Origin: an uncultured Porphyromonadaceae bacterium
GTDB lineage: Bacteria; Bacteroidota; Bacteroidia; Bacteroidales; Muribaculaceae
Direction of reading: 5' to 3'
Assembly (NCBI GenBank): GCA_902495075.1
Contig: CABUVO010000008.1
Span: forward strand, 1-64,000
Length of the DNA stretch: 64,000 nt
In this document: in pieces, positions 7,965-15,304 of the stretch
How positions within the stretch are numbered: position 1 is the stretch's first letter
Layout of the letters: each line of letters opens with the position of its first letter
Made by a program: the position numbers and the translations under genes
The notes under the pieces: model-generated
Databases searched by the model: none
Seen by the model: the letters and a program-made list of their open reading frames with translations, nothing else
What the model was told of the DNA's origin: nothing

Positions 7965-7991
7965 AAAAATGCTCCGTTAAGGGGCATTTTT
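7965..7991. terminator. Intrinsic terminator (usable in both directions)
   Basis: Arms AAAATGCTCC and GGGGCATTTT around a GTTAA loop are preceded by A and followed by T. It lies about 95 bases after the flippase gene. Confidence 0.65.
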
Positions 7992-8079
7992 AATTGGAAT
8001 ATGTACAAATAATGGCAAAATTAACATTTAATAACATTTAAAAGTGCAGAATAAATAAAAATATTCAAAATAATTACAT

Positions 8080-8088
8080 TATTTTTGC
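8080..8088 (+). promoter_or_regulatory. -7 promoter box upstream of the putative structured RNA
   Basis: TATTTTTGC fits the TAnnTTTGC consensus. No convincing -33 TTG was seen at the expected spacing. Transcription would start near 8095. Confidence 0.35.
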
Positions 8089-8094
8089 AATAGA

Positions 8095-8329
8095 TTAAAT
8101 AGATATAAATTGATAACTGCTTAAAAAGAGCAATTGCGTCAGAAAAAAAGTTGCGAAACTATAGAAGAATTGCTTACCCGATCGGCAACTGTTTCGCGAG
8201 GATCGGTTGCTGACTTCAGTCGGGGATGTCCGGAGCTGATTTGTTTGTTCCCGGAACACAGCATTCACCGTATGAAGAAAATTTTGGTTATAAGGAGGAT
8301 GACGCTTTTGGGAAAAAGCGTCATTTTTT
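8095..8329 (+). ncRNA. Putative structured small RNA with its own terminator
   Basis: The segment between the -7 box and the terminator folds well by eye. CCCGA (8177-8181) pairs with TCGGG (8220-8224). CGGCAAC (8183-8189) pairs with GTTGCTG (8206-8212). GCTG (8235-8238) pairs with CAGC (8259-8262), enclosing TGTTC-CCG-GAACA (8246-8258). A strong terminator, TGACGCTTTT with AAAAAGCGTCA followed by six T, ends it at 8329. No known RNA family was recognised; it could also be a leader or attenuator for the regulator remnant downstream. Homologue conservation is untested. Confidence 0.35.
8299..8329 (+). terminator. Intrinsic terminator
   Basis: A ten-pair hairpin, TGACGCTTTT with AAAAGCGTCA around GGG(A), is followed directly by TTTTTT. 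Confidence 0.75.
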
Positions 8330-8578
8330 GTGGAATGGAGGCTGATGCGTCAAATAATGGCGATATTCAATATGTCGCCCAGCGAGCTGATTCGTCTTGT
8401 CAAACTTAAGAAAGCGGCAGAGCTTATTCAGGGCGGACGTTATCGTATCGGCGAAATCTGCGAGATGATCGGTATGTCATCGCCATCTTATTTCAGCAAA
8501 CTTTTCTTCAAACAGTTCGATATTACGCCCAAAGCATTTGAGAAGCAATGCCAGGAGCGCAGACGCGAGAATGGGTAG
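8330..8578 (+). pseudogene. Remnant of an AraC-type DNA-binding domain (hybrid two-component regulator end)
   Basis: The 82-residue frame contains only an AraC-type helix-turn-helix: MSPSELIRLVKLKKAAELI, then RIGEICEMIGMSSPSYFSKL, then FFKQFDITPKAFEKQ. This spacing is that of the C-terminus of hybrid two-component regulators or AraC proteins. Everything upstream (sensor, kinase, receiver or effector domains) is missing, and a terminator directly precedes the frame. It is therefore most likely a decayed 3' end of a regulator, perhaps of a lost utilisation locus. A TTAGGCG-type repeat starts right after its stop. Confidence 0.6.
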
Positions 8579-8626
8579 GTTGTTAGGCGTTAGGCTTTAG
8601 GCGTTAGGTTTTTGGAATTAGGTCGG
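8577..8626. repeat. Degenerate TTAGGCG/TTTAGG repeats
   Basis: Several near-repeats of GTTAGGCGTTAGGCTTTAGG follow the remnant stop codon. Related tracts occur at 12661-12706, 18590-18640 and 40449-40533. Confidence 0.6.
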
Positions 8627-8650
8627 GCGGACCGTAAGTGATTAGTCTGA

Positions 8651-9409
8651 TTATAACAACCCCATTGATTTGGCTATGCGGCAGGCTTCGTGTGAGTTCC
8701 TTACCTGAAGCTTGCCGATTATTTCCTGACGGTGACGGCTGACAGTGTGGATACTGATGTTCAATTGACTTGCGATTTCCGCACTTTTCATTCCTGTGTC
8801 TATCATAGCCAGAACCTGACATTCCCGGCTACTTAAGATAGTGTCGTTGCCTGAGGCTGTAAGTTCCTCTTTTATCCCTGTAATCGAATTTACCGCAAAG
8901 CTCTTTCCCTTGAAATCAAAAGATAACGGACCATAAATACAGATAGCATACTTCACATTCTCCATGTTTTCATCCAGTATGTAATACATACGATGCAACA
9001 CATCGTGAATGTTACCATCAGAGAAACGGAAACGCAACTTGGAGACAAGATAATATTCAGACTTTTTGCTTTTAGGCATGTGTCTCAGGTAATGGAAGAA
9101 ACGAAGTTCGGTGATGTATTTATCTTCCTGTTCATCCTCAGACATCAATGATAGTATTCTGTTCTCCCATATTGAGTTCTCATGCTGATAATCACCAATG
9201 TCAAGATTGCGAGCGAAACCACCATCAATGATGTGGCTTTTGTTATCGACCATATCGCTGACCACTATCAGAGTTTTTTCGATATTAGCCCAGAAACGCA
9301 CATAAGCCAGTATATCCGACAACGGGATGCATTCTTCGGATTGGTTTTCAGAAAGGAGCAGATTGTCGAGTGCCTTTCTATTCTCCACAAAATGGTTATT
9401 TTTGACCAT
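8651..9409 (-). CDS. LuxR-type transcriptional regulator
   Basis: The 252-residue protein ends in a clear LuxR/GerE helix-turn-helix (about residues 185-245): LSSRECQVLAMIDTGMKSAE, then IASQLNISIHTVSRHRQ and IIGKLQVRN. The N-terminal 180 residues lack a phospho-acceptor receiver and look like a PAS-like or unclassified sensory region (inference). It probably binds DNA and responds to an unknown signal. It is divergent from the DUF1349 gene, separated by only 47 bases, which makes that gene a likely target. The start ATG is at 9409. Confidence 0.8.
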   Translation of the reverse strand: MVKNNHFVENRKALDNLLLSENQSEECIPLSDILAYVRFWANIEKTLIVVSDMVDNKSHIIDGGFARNLDIGDYQHENSIWENRILSLMSEDEQEDKYITELRFFHYLRHMPKSKKSEYYLVSKLRFRFSDGNIHDVLHRMYYILDENMENVKYAICIYGPLSFDFKGKSFAVNSITGIKEELTASGNDTILSSRECQVLAMIDTGMKSAEIASQLNISIHTVSRHRQEIIGKLQVRNSHEACRIAKSMGLL

Positions 9410-9431
9410 TGTGTATTATTATTTAGCTTGT

Positions 9432-9440
9432 TAACTTTGC
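9432..9440 (+). promoter_or_regulatory. Promoter -7 box of the DUF1349 gene
   Basis: TAACTTTGC fits the -7 consensus, with TTG at 9409-9411 as the -33 element 20 bases upstream. The -33 overlaps the start codon of the divergent LuxR-type gene. Confidence 0.6.
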
Positions 9441-9456
9441 AAAATTAATCAATCAA

Positions 9457-10134
9457 ATGGTTATATCAAAAATGAAGATTAAATTGGTTCTTATTTTGAG
9501 TCTATACATTTCAGCTAGATCGGTGAGCGGACAGACACTTGAGAAGATGAACTGGTTCAACGAACCAGACAACTGGCAGATTAATGGTGGTACGCTGACA
9601 ATGGATGTCACCCCCAACAGTGACTACTGGCGCATATCTCACTATGGTTTTACAGTGGATGATGCACCATTCTATTACGCCGAATACGGCGGCGAATTCG
9701 AGGCAAAGGTGAAAATTTCAGGTGACTATAAGGTCCGATTCGATCAGGCTGGAATGATGCTACGCCTTGACCATGAAAACTATATCAAGACCGGTATTGA
9801 GTTTGTGGATGGGAAATACAATCTTAGCACCGTGGTCACTCACAAGACTTCCGACTGGAGCGTCATAGCCCTCGACCGTCCCGTTGATTTTATATGGATA
9901 AAGGCTGTGCGTCGTCTCGATGCTATCGAGATATTCTATTCTTTCGATGATAAGGAATATCATATGATGCGTAACGCATGGGTCGAAGCCAATCACCCAG
10001 TGAAAATCGGTATGTTCGCGGCGTGTCCTGACGGCAACGGGTTCAAGGCATCATTCTCAGATTTCAAAGTGACGCATCTGCCCGACAAAGTCCGCAGTGA
10101 ATGGCTGAAAAAGAACACTGCAAACGATAAATAA
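9457..10134 (+). CDS. DUF1349 domain protein (concanavalin-like fold), exported
   Basis: The 225-residue protein has an N-terminal signal peptide (about residues 1-25; MKIKLVLILSLYISA starts at residue 6) followed by a DUF1349 domain. Typical features are MNWFNEPDNWQINGGTLTM, the DQAGMMLR segment and FYSFDDKEYHMMR. The family has a jelly-roll, concanavalin-like fold and is often linked to sugar binding or hydrolase regulation; no catalytic role is established. Export to the periplasm is likely. It begins a two-gene unit with the VOC protein 18 bases later. ATG 9472 is an equally possible start. Confidence 0.8.
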   Translation: MVISKMKIKLVLILSLYISARSVSGQTLEKMNWFNEPDNWQINGGTLTMDVTPNSDYWRISHYGFTVDDAPFYYAEYGGEFEAKVKISGDYKVRFDQAGMMLRLDHENYIKTGIEFVDGKYNLSTVVTHKTSDWSVIALDRPVDFIWIKAVRRLDAIEIFYSFDDKEYHMMRNAWVEANHPVKIGMFAACPDGNGFKASFSDFKVTHLPDKVRSEWLKKNTANDK

Positions 10135-10152
10135 TTCAACTCACGTGGTATT

Positions 10153-10539
10153 ATGAAGATAGACCATATAGCTATTTGGGCAGAGGATATAGAATTGCTT
10201 CGCGAATTCTACATGAAGTATTTCAATATGTCTTGTAATGAGAAGTATGTCAACACTAAGAAGAATTTCAGCTCCTATTTTCTGTCTTTTGAAGATGGAG
10301 GAACATGCATTGAGATAATGAATATACCTGGCAAGGACGCTCCGGCGAGCAGAGGCGACCTAAAGGGTTTGGCTCATTTTGCAATCTCTGTCGGGAGCAA
10401 GGAAAATGTTGACAGCATGGCAAAACGCTTCAAAGAAGACTGCTTCACAGTCTTGAGTGCACCGCGCACTACCGGCGACGGCTATTATGAATGTGCTATC
10501 GCCGATCCCGAGGGGAATTACGTGGAAATTCAATCATGA
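10153..10539 (+). CDS. VOC-fold (glyoxalase/dioxygenase superfamily) protein
   Basis: The 128-residue protein has two beta-alpha-beta-beta-beta modules. Likely metal ligands are His5 (KIDHIAIW), Glu54 (TCIEIMN), His75 (LAHFAIS) and Glu near 124 (NYVEIQ), the usual His/Glu set of glyoxalase I-like enzymes. The reaction is unknown; lyase, isomerase or resistance roles all occur in this superfamily. It probably shares a transcript with the DUF1349 gene upstream and is convergent with the acyltransferase gene. Confidence 0.85.
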   Translation: MKIDHIAIWAEDIELLREFYMKYFNMSCNEKYVNTKKNFSSYFLSFEDGGTCIEIMNIPGKDAPASRGDLKGLAHFAISVGSKENVDSMAKRFKEDCFTVLSAPRTTGDGYYECAIADPEGNYVEIQS

Positions 10540-10575
10540 ACGACTGCAGCAAAGGTAATAAGACTCTATAATAGC

Positions 10576-11742
10576 TTATTGTTTCTTTTTGTACAGCCAG
10601 TGATTTTTGAGCCATTCGCGGACGGGTTCGTCGTAGAGTTTCAGACAGGCATAAGCCACCGCTATTGAAGCCACCAACAGAGAACAGAACACCCAGACAT
10701 GAGCTCCTTCCGGTGCATTCGGATGTGCAGCTACCCACTGCATTTGCATATATACCAAGGGATAGTGGGTAATGTATAGCGGATAAGAAATCGCTCCGAG
10801 AAGCTTACATACTTTTATTGTCTTCTTTCCTTCAAGAGGACTGCCGGCACCTGCTGCAACAATCATCGGGAAGAGCAATAAAATAGCGATAATACAGTAT
10901 GAACCGTTTATAATATTCGGCGTGTCACCTCCGAGATGTGGCATTACGAGTATTGCGGCGAGTGCGATAGAACACCAGAGGAATCCACAGCTCTTAATCT
11001 TGATGCTGATGCCAAGTCGGTACATCAGTAATCCTCCAAAGAAAGGATAAAGCAAGCGTGTTAATCCGATATACAGTTGATCGGGTGTCAGTCCGAAACC
11101 ACCAATCATTGTGTGCGCGGCGTAAGCTCGTGATTCCAACAGTCCGAGCCAGTCGATGTTCAGACCTAAACTTATTGTCAATATCGCTGATAATCCGACA
11201 AATACAGCGAGAACTACTTTTGAAAAACGGCGTATTATTGTGGCATAAAGTATATTGCCGATATATTCCCACATCAGTGACCATGTGACGCCATTTAACG
11301 AATTGACTTCAGACCATCCGCGGATATCCATTGAGGGAGGTGTCGGGAACATAAGACAGCCTAAAATGACTATGATCAGAAGCTTCCACCACGGAGTCTC
11401 CATTACATAAGTGAAGAATGGCGCGTCACCAAAATAGAACCAGATGGCTCCGATGAGCGTGCCCATTATTACCATCGGCTGAAGACGAATGAGACGGCGC
11501 TTATAGAAATTCCATTGCGTCATTCCCTTGCGCCAGCGGTCATCGTAGGCATAGCCGATAACAAAACCGGATAGAATGAAAAAGAAATCAACTGCTAAGT
11601 AACCATGATTGAGTATTTGGAAACAAGGTCCTTTGGAATAGGTCTCAAAAAGATGGAACATTACGACAAGTATTGCTGCAACGCCACGCAACCCGTCTAA
11701 TATCTCAAAACGCGGTTTAGAAGCAAGAAGATTTGTATTCAT
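10576..11742 (-). CDS. Membrane acyltransferase (acyltransferase 3 family)
   Basis: The 388-residue integral membrane enzyme carries the family start FEILDGLRGVAAILVVMFHLFE, including the catalytic His in its first segment, and the next signature AVDFFFILSGFVIGYAYDDR. About ten membrane segments follow, with a late MTHY-type stretch SYPLYITHYPLVYMQ. Such enzymes O-acylate (usually acetylate) cell-surface sugars or lipids. No polysaccharide cluster lies next to it, so the acceptor is unknown. It is divergent from the AraC regulator at 11844. Confidence 0.88.
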   Translation of the reverse strand: MNTNLLASKPRFEILDGLRGVAAILVVMFHLFETYSKGPCFQILNHGYLAVDFFFILSGFVIGYAYDDRWRKGMTQWNFYKRRLIRLQPMVIMGTLIGAIWFYFGDAPFFTYVMETPWWKLLIIVILGCLMFPTPPSMDIRGWSEVNSLNGVTWSLMWEYIGNILYATIIRRFSKVVLAVFVGLSAILTISLGLNIDWLGLLESRAYAAHTMIGGFGLTPDQLYIGLTRLLYPFFGGLLMYRLGISIKIKSCGFLWCSIALAAILVMPHLGGDTPNIINGSYCIIAILLLFPMIVAAGAGSPLEGKKTIKVCKLLGAISYPLYITHYPLVYMQMQWVAAHPNAPEGAHVWVFCSLLVASIAVAYACLKLYDEPVREWLKNHWLYKKKQ

Positions 11743-11827
11743 TATTCAAAATGGTTGGTTCATATAGGTTGCAAAATTAGATTATTTTTATTGTCGTATA
11801 ATTACCAATTTTTCCAAAATATTATAC

Positions 11828-11836
11828 TATATTTGC
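11828..11836 (+). promoter_or_regulatory. Promoter -7 box of the AraC-family gene at 11844
   Basis: TATATTTGC matches the -7 consensus and lies 7 bases before the start codon, so the leader would be very short. Confidence 0.5.
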
Positions 11837-11843
11837 AATTCGT

Positions 11844-12671
11844 ATGGAAGGGGCATTTATATACGATGATGTCAGGCTTACACCCAAGCAGCAGATTTCC
11901 ATTCATACTCAAAATGAATGGGAATTGTCGTATGTCATACGTGGTCAGGGCATAAGATTCTTAGGTGAAGAAAAACAACCGTTTTATGAAGGGGAGGTAA
12001 TTCTGATTCCTCCGAAATTTCCCCATGGCTGGTTTTTTGATGATGAGTCTACTGATGAGAATGGTTACATACATAACATTACGCTTCTGTTTACTGCTGA
12101 ATTGCCTACAAGACTTTCACTGGTTTTGCCGGAATTAACTCGCGTTGCAGATATTTTTAGTGCTATCAGGTTGCCGAGACGGTATGTTGGGAAAACTTCT
12201 GTCGAAATTGCACGATTGCTTGAGGAAATGCGCGTTTTGGATTCAGCAAAGCGTTTGCCGTTAACATTGCAGTTACTCATTCTTATAGCAGAAAATGCGG
12301 AGTCGGAAGAGATAGGTTGTAAGCCGGTAAACAGGTCTAAACAAAACGCTGAGAAATTACGCATATATTGCGAATGTAATTTTTATGAGAATATCACCTT
12401 GGATGAAACTGCCGCTTATATGAAAATGAATAAGTCCGCTTTGTGTAAATTCGTCAAAAAACACACCGGAAAAACATTCACCGAATACATCAACTCTTTA
12501 AGACTTAAAAAAGCAGCATACTTGCTCGCCTCTACAACAGATCCAGCATGTGATATTGCTTACGATTGCGGATTCACCAGCGTCCCATATTTCCATCGCC
12601 TGTTTTCTCGCAATTATGGCATGTCACCATGCAAATATCGGAGGGAAGCGCTGGGGGGAGATAGGCTTTAG
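11844..12671 (+). CDS. AraC-family transcriptional regulator with cupin sensor domain
   Basis: The 275-residue protein has an N-terminal cupin-like sensing domain (ELSYVIRGQGIRFLGEEKQ and ILIPPKFPHGW) and a C-terminal AraC DNA-binding domain (about 175-270) with TLDETAAYMKMNKSALCKF and a second helix-turn-helix DIAYDCGFTSVPYFHRLF. It should respond to a small ligand, often a sugar. The last two codons and the stop (Arg-Leu-stop) are supplied by the degenerate repeat AGGCTTTAG that starts the tract at 12661. It lies between the acyltransferase and a second AraC gene, and its target is not evident. Confidence 0.88.
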   Translation: MEGAFIYDDVRLTPKQQISIHTQNEWELSYVIRGQGIRFLGEEKQPFYEGEVILIPPKFPHGWFFDDESTDENGYIHNITLLFTAELPTRLSLVLPELTRVADIFSAIRLPRRYVGKTSVEIARLLEEMRVLDSAKRLPLTLQLLILIAENAESEEIGCKPVNRSKQNAEKLRIYCECNFYENITLDETAAYMKMNKSALCKFVKKHTGKTFTEYINSLRLKKAAYLLASTTDPACDIAYDCGFTSVPYFHRLFSRNYGMSPCKYRREALGGDRL

Positions 12672-12706
12672 GCGTTAGGTTTTAGGTTTTATGTTTTAGG
12701 GTTTAG
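12661..12706. repeat. Degenerate TTAGGCG/TTTAGG repeats overlapping a gene end
   Basis: Near-repeats of AGGCTTTAGGCGTTAGG run from inside the last codons of the AraC gene to the end of the convergent AraC gene. The same unit ends the DUF5107 gene at 18590. Confidence 0.65.
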
Positions 12707-13683
12707 GTGCGGGTGCGATGCCTGAAACGGAGGGGAGACATACCCATGATCTTTGTAAAGAGCCGCGAGAAATAATAGGGATCGGGGATGCCAACCTTGA
12801 AGCAAATCTGATTCAGCTTTAATGTCGTGTTGTCGAGCAGTTCGCATGCCCGACGAATTTTCAGCAGATTGAAATAATTCAGGATGGAATGTCCCGTGCG
12901 TTCGCGGAAAAGTGCGGATAGCCGGGATTCCGACAGACGACAGTTGGAGGCTATCTCTTTAAGCGATACATGCCGTTCAAGATTTTCAGACATATAATGT
13001 ATTGCCAGTTGAACGGCATCGTTATCCGCATCTTTGCGTACACCTCGGTATTGCTGGATAAAACGCAGCGATCCGAGATAGTGGTGAAAAAGGGAACCGG
13101 AATACCGGAGATTCTCTATGGTTAGCCCGGCATCAAGAATATTATATAATTCCTCGAACAGATCATGCCGATGGCGTATGCGTGAAGTGGCGCTTGTCTC
13201 AATAGATTTCGGGATGGCGGCATCCGCGGCATATTGCGGAGCAAGCGTGCCTCCGAAGTGTATCCAATAGATTGTCCAGGGATTCTGGAGGTCAGAACCA
13301 TAGGAATGAACAGTTTTAGGAGGAATGATGAAATATTGACCGGCTTCTATAGTCCATTTCTTGCCATTAAGGTTATAGAATCCTTTCCCATCCACACAAT
13401 ATATGAGTACAAACTGACTTATAGGCTCCCTCCGTTCGCAGTAATGGTGGCGCGCTTTCGGGTAATATCCGATGTCGGTGATATGCAGAGATGAAAGAAG
13501 AGGATCCTTCCGCATCATATCAACAATAAATTCCGGTATCACCAGATATCTCTCCCCCGCAAACCCTTCTTTTACTTTCATGGCGCTCTTCAAAAATTGG
13601 TCGGTAGAAATGATTGTTGGCTGTTCATTTGCAAAGATATGCAAAATAGTTGGATTGTCCATCTTTTTTGAGGGAAATTGCAT
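12703..13683 (-). CDS. AraC-family regulator, probably of the adjacent sugar-porter operon
   Basis: The 326-residue protein has an extended N-terminus, an AraC-ligand-binding cupin domain (about 80-190, with FVLIYCVDGKGFYNLNGKKW and YFIIPPKTVHSYG) and an AraC DNA-binding domain (about 225-325, with SLKEIASNCRLSESRLSALF and KVGIPDPYYFSRLFTKIMG). It is transcribed divergently from the sugar porter, 89 bases apart. That gap contains an 18-base perfect palindrome, which makes it the obvious regulator of the porter/DUF5107 operon (inference). Confidence 0.88.
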   Translation of the reverse strand: MQFPSKKMDNPTILHIFANEQPTIISTDQFLKSAMKVKEGFAGERYLVIPEFIVDMMRKDPLLSSLHITDIGYYPKARHHYCERREPISQFVLIYCVDGKGFYNLNGKKWTIEAGQYFIIPPKTVHSYGSDLQNPWTIYWIHFGGTLAPQYAADAAIPKSIETSATSRIRHRHDLFEELYNILDAGLTIENLRYSGSLFHHYLGSLRFIQQYRGVRKDADNDAVQLAIHYMSENLERHVSLKEIASNCRLSESRLSALFRERTGHSILNYFNLLKIRRACELLDNTTLKLNQICFKVGIPDPYYFSRLFTKIMGMSPLRFRHRTRT

Positions 13684-13705
13684 TTTACGGGGCGGCGGAA
13701 GGTAT

Positions 13706-13714
13706 TAACTTTGC
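13706..13714 (+). promoter_or_regulatory. Promoter -7 box of the sugar-porter gene
   Basis: TAACTTTGC matches the -7 consensus and lies 58 bases before the ATG. No -33 TTG at ideal spacing was seen, which fits an activator-dependent promoter. Confidence 0.5.
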
Positions 13715-13730
13715 AAGCGTTAACATCAAC

Positions 13731-13748
13731 AAGTTGTTTAAACAACTT
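13731..13748. promoter_or_regulatory. Perfect 18-base palindrome, candidate operator
   Basis: AAGTTGTTTAAACAACTT is a perfect palindrome between the -7 box at 13706 and the sugar-porter start at 13773. Its position downstream of transcription start would suit repression or an mRNA hairpin. The binding protein is unknown; the divergent AraC regulator is the nearest candidate, although AraC proteins usually bind direct repeats. Confidence 0.45.
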
Positions 13749-13772
13749 CATTAAAGAACTTCTAATATCATT

Positions 13773-15128
13773 ATGGAAAAAATCAACAAAGGATTTGTGG
13801 GATTTATCTGCCTGGTGTCGGCATTGGGTGGATTGCTTTTCGGTTATGACTGGGTAGTGATCGGAGGTGCAAAACCATTTTATGAAGTCTATTTCGGAAT
13901 TACCGATAATCCTTCGCTTCAGGGACTCGCAATGAGTATCGCTATTGCCGGTTGCCTTATCGGCGCAATGACGGCAGGCTGGCTTGCAGATCGCTACGGA
14001 CGCAAGAAACTTCTAATAATATCTGCCGTGATATTTCTTCTGTCGGCGTATGCCACAGGTGCTTTCAATACATTCGATCTTTTCCTTGCCGCGCGCTTCT
14101 TGGGCGGTATTGCAATAGGTATAGCGTCCGGACTTTCGCCAATGTATATTGCGGAAATATCTCCGGCATCGATGCGCGGACGACTCGTATCTGTGAATCA
14201 GCTTACGATAGTGCTCGGTATCTTAGGCGCACAGATCGCGAATATGCTTATTGCCGAACCTATGCCAGCCGGAATGACGGAGCCTCTGTTTGATTCCTGG
14301 AACTGTCAATGGGGGTGGCGCTGGATGTTCTGGGGAGAGGCTTTCCCTGCGGCGGCTTTCATGATTCTTGTGTTCTTCATTCCGGAGAGTCCGAGGTGGC
14401 TTGCATTTACGGGCAAGACTTCCGCAGCTCTTGATATCCTTAAGAAAATCGGAGGAGCGGATTATGCCATGACGGAAATGGCGGCTGCCGAATATTACGA
14501 AGGTGAGAAACCTGAGAAGGGTGAACTTAAGGCTCTTTTCAGCCGGAATTATGCTAAGATACTTATTCTTGGAATTTTCATAGCTGTGTTCCAGCAATGG
14601 TGCGGCACGAACGTGATTTTCAACTATGCGCAGGAAATCTTTGCCGATGCCGGATATGATCTTGGCGATATGCTCTTCAATATCGTGCTCACCGGTATCA
14701 CCAACGTTATCTTCACATTTGTGGCGATCTTTACGGTAGACAGGATTGGGCGCCGTCCGCTAATGCTCTGGGGTGCCGGCGGTCTGGCTGTCATCTATCT
14801 TGTGTTGGGTTCCTGCTACATGATGGAGGTGAAAGGGATGTTCATGATAATTCTTGTGGTGGCTGCGATTGCCTGCTATGCCATGACGTTGGGACCCGTG
14901 ACCTGGGTGCTGATCGCGGAGCTTTTCCCTGACAGAGTGCGTGCAGTTGCCGTGTCGGTATGTACGTTCGCTTTGTGGACAGGATGCCTCACGCTTACAT
15001 ATACTTTTCCCCTGCTCAATGCCTCTCTTGGCAGCTACGGCACCTTCTGGATATATTCTGCAATATGCTTCGGAGGTCTGATATATTTCATGAGGGGATT
15101 ACCGGAGACGAAAGGGAAACGAATCTAA
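13773..15128 (+). CDS. MFS sugar porter (sugar:H+ symporter, XylE-like)
   Basis: The 451-residue, 12-helix transporter shows sugar-porter signatures: GLLFGYDWVVIGGA in helix 1, GWLADRYGRKKLL, PMYIAEISPASMRGRLVSVN, PESPRWL before the central loop, QQWCGTNVIFNYA in helix 7, DRIGRRPLM, and a final PETKGK. It imports a monosaccharide such as xylose, arabinose or glucose across the inner membrane, probably driven by protons. Downstream is the DUF5107-TPR gene and upstream a divergent AraC regulator, so the three form one sugar-use locus. Confidence 0.92.
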   Translation: MEKINKGFVGFICLVSALGGLLFGYDWVVIGGAKPFYEVYFGITDNPSLQGLAMSIAIAGCLIGAMTAGWLADRYGRKKLLIISAVIFLLSAYATGAFNTFDLFLAARFLGGIAIGIASGLSPMYIAEISPASMRGRLVSVNQLTIVLGILGAQIANMLIAEPMPAGMTEPLFDSWNCQWGWRWMFWGEAFPAAAFMILVFFIPESPRWLAFTGKTSAALDILKKIGGADYAMTEMAAAEYYEGEKPEKGELKALFSRNYAKILILGIFIAVFQQWCGTNVIFNYAQEIFADAGYDLGDMLFNIVLTGITNVIFTFVAIFTVDRIGRRPLMLWGAGGLAVIYLVLGSCYMMEVKGMFMIILVVAAIACYAMTLGPVTWVLIAELFPDRVRAVAVSVCTFALWTGCLTLTYTFPLLNASLGSYGTFWIYSAICFGGLIYFMRGLPETKGKRI

Positions 15129-15136
15129 TTCGAATT

Positions 15137-15300
15137 GAAGGTAAGAGGTAAAAGGTAATAGGTTAAAGGGAAAGGTAAGAGGTAATAAGTAAGAGGTAAA
15201 AGAAGAAATGTGAGGTTGATGCAATTAATTTAACATTAAACATTGCACATTAAACATTAAATAAACATTACACATTACACATTTAACATTAAAAATTAAA
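15137..15300. repeat. Two tracts of degenerate short-period repeats
   Basis: GGTAAGAGGTAAAAGGTAAT-like units fill 15137-15205. ATTAAACATT/ACATTACACATT units fill 15225-15300. Both types recur in other gaps of the window. They occupy nearly all of the 176 bases between the porter and the DUF5107 gene. Confidence 0.65.
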
Positions 15301-15304
15301 TAAA

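Larger units (their letters stand above)
7872..8329. other. 458-base gap: terminator, promoter box and a possible structured RNA
   Basis: After the flippase gene there is a hairpin terminator (7965-7991), an A/T-rich stretch with a -7-like box at 8080-8088, and a G+C-richer segment with nested hairpins ending in a second terminator at 8299-8329. The 91-residue frame at 8134-8409 runs through that terminator and is not convincing. Confidence 0.6.

Noticed and set aside
8134..8409. 91-codon frame containing MKKILVI, resembling a response-regulator start
   Set aside because: It runs through a strong terminator and is out of frame with the AraC remnant; only seven residues resemble a receiver domain.
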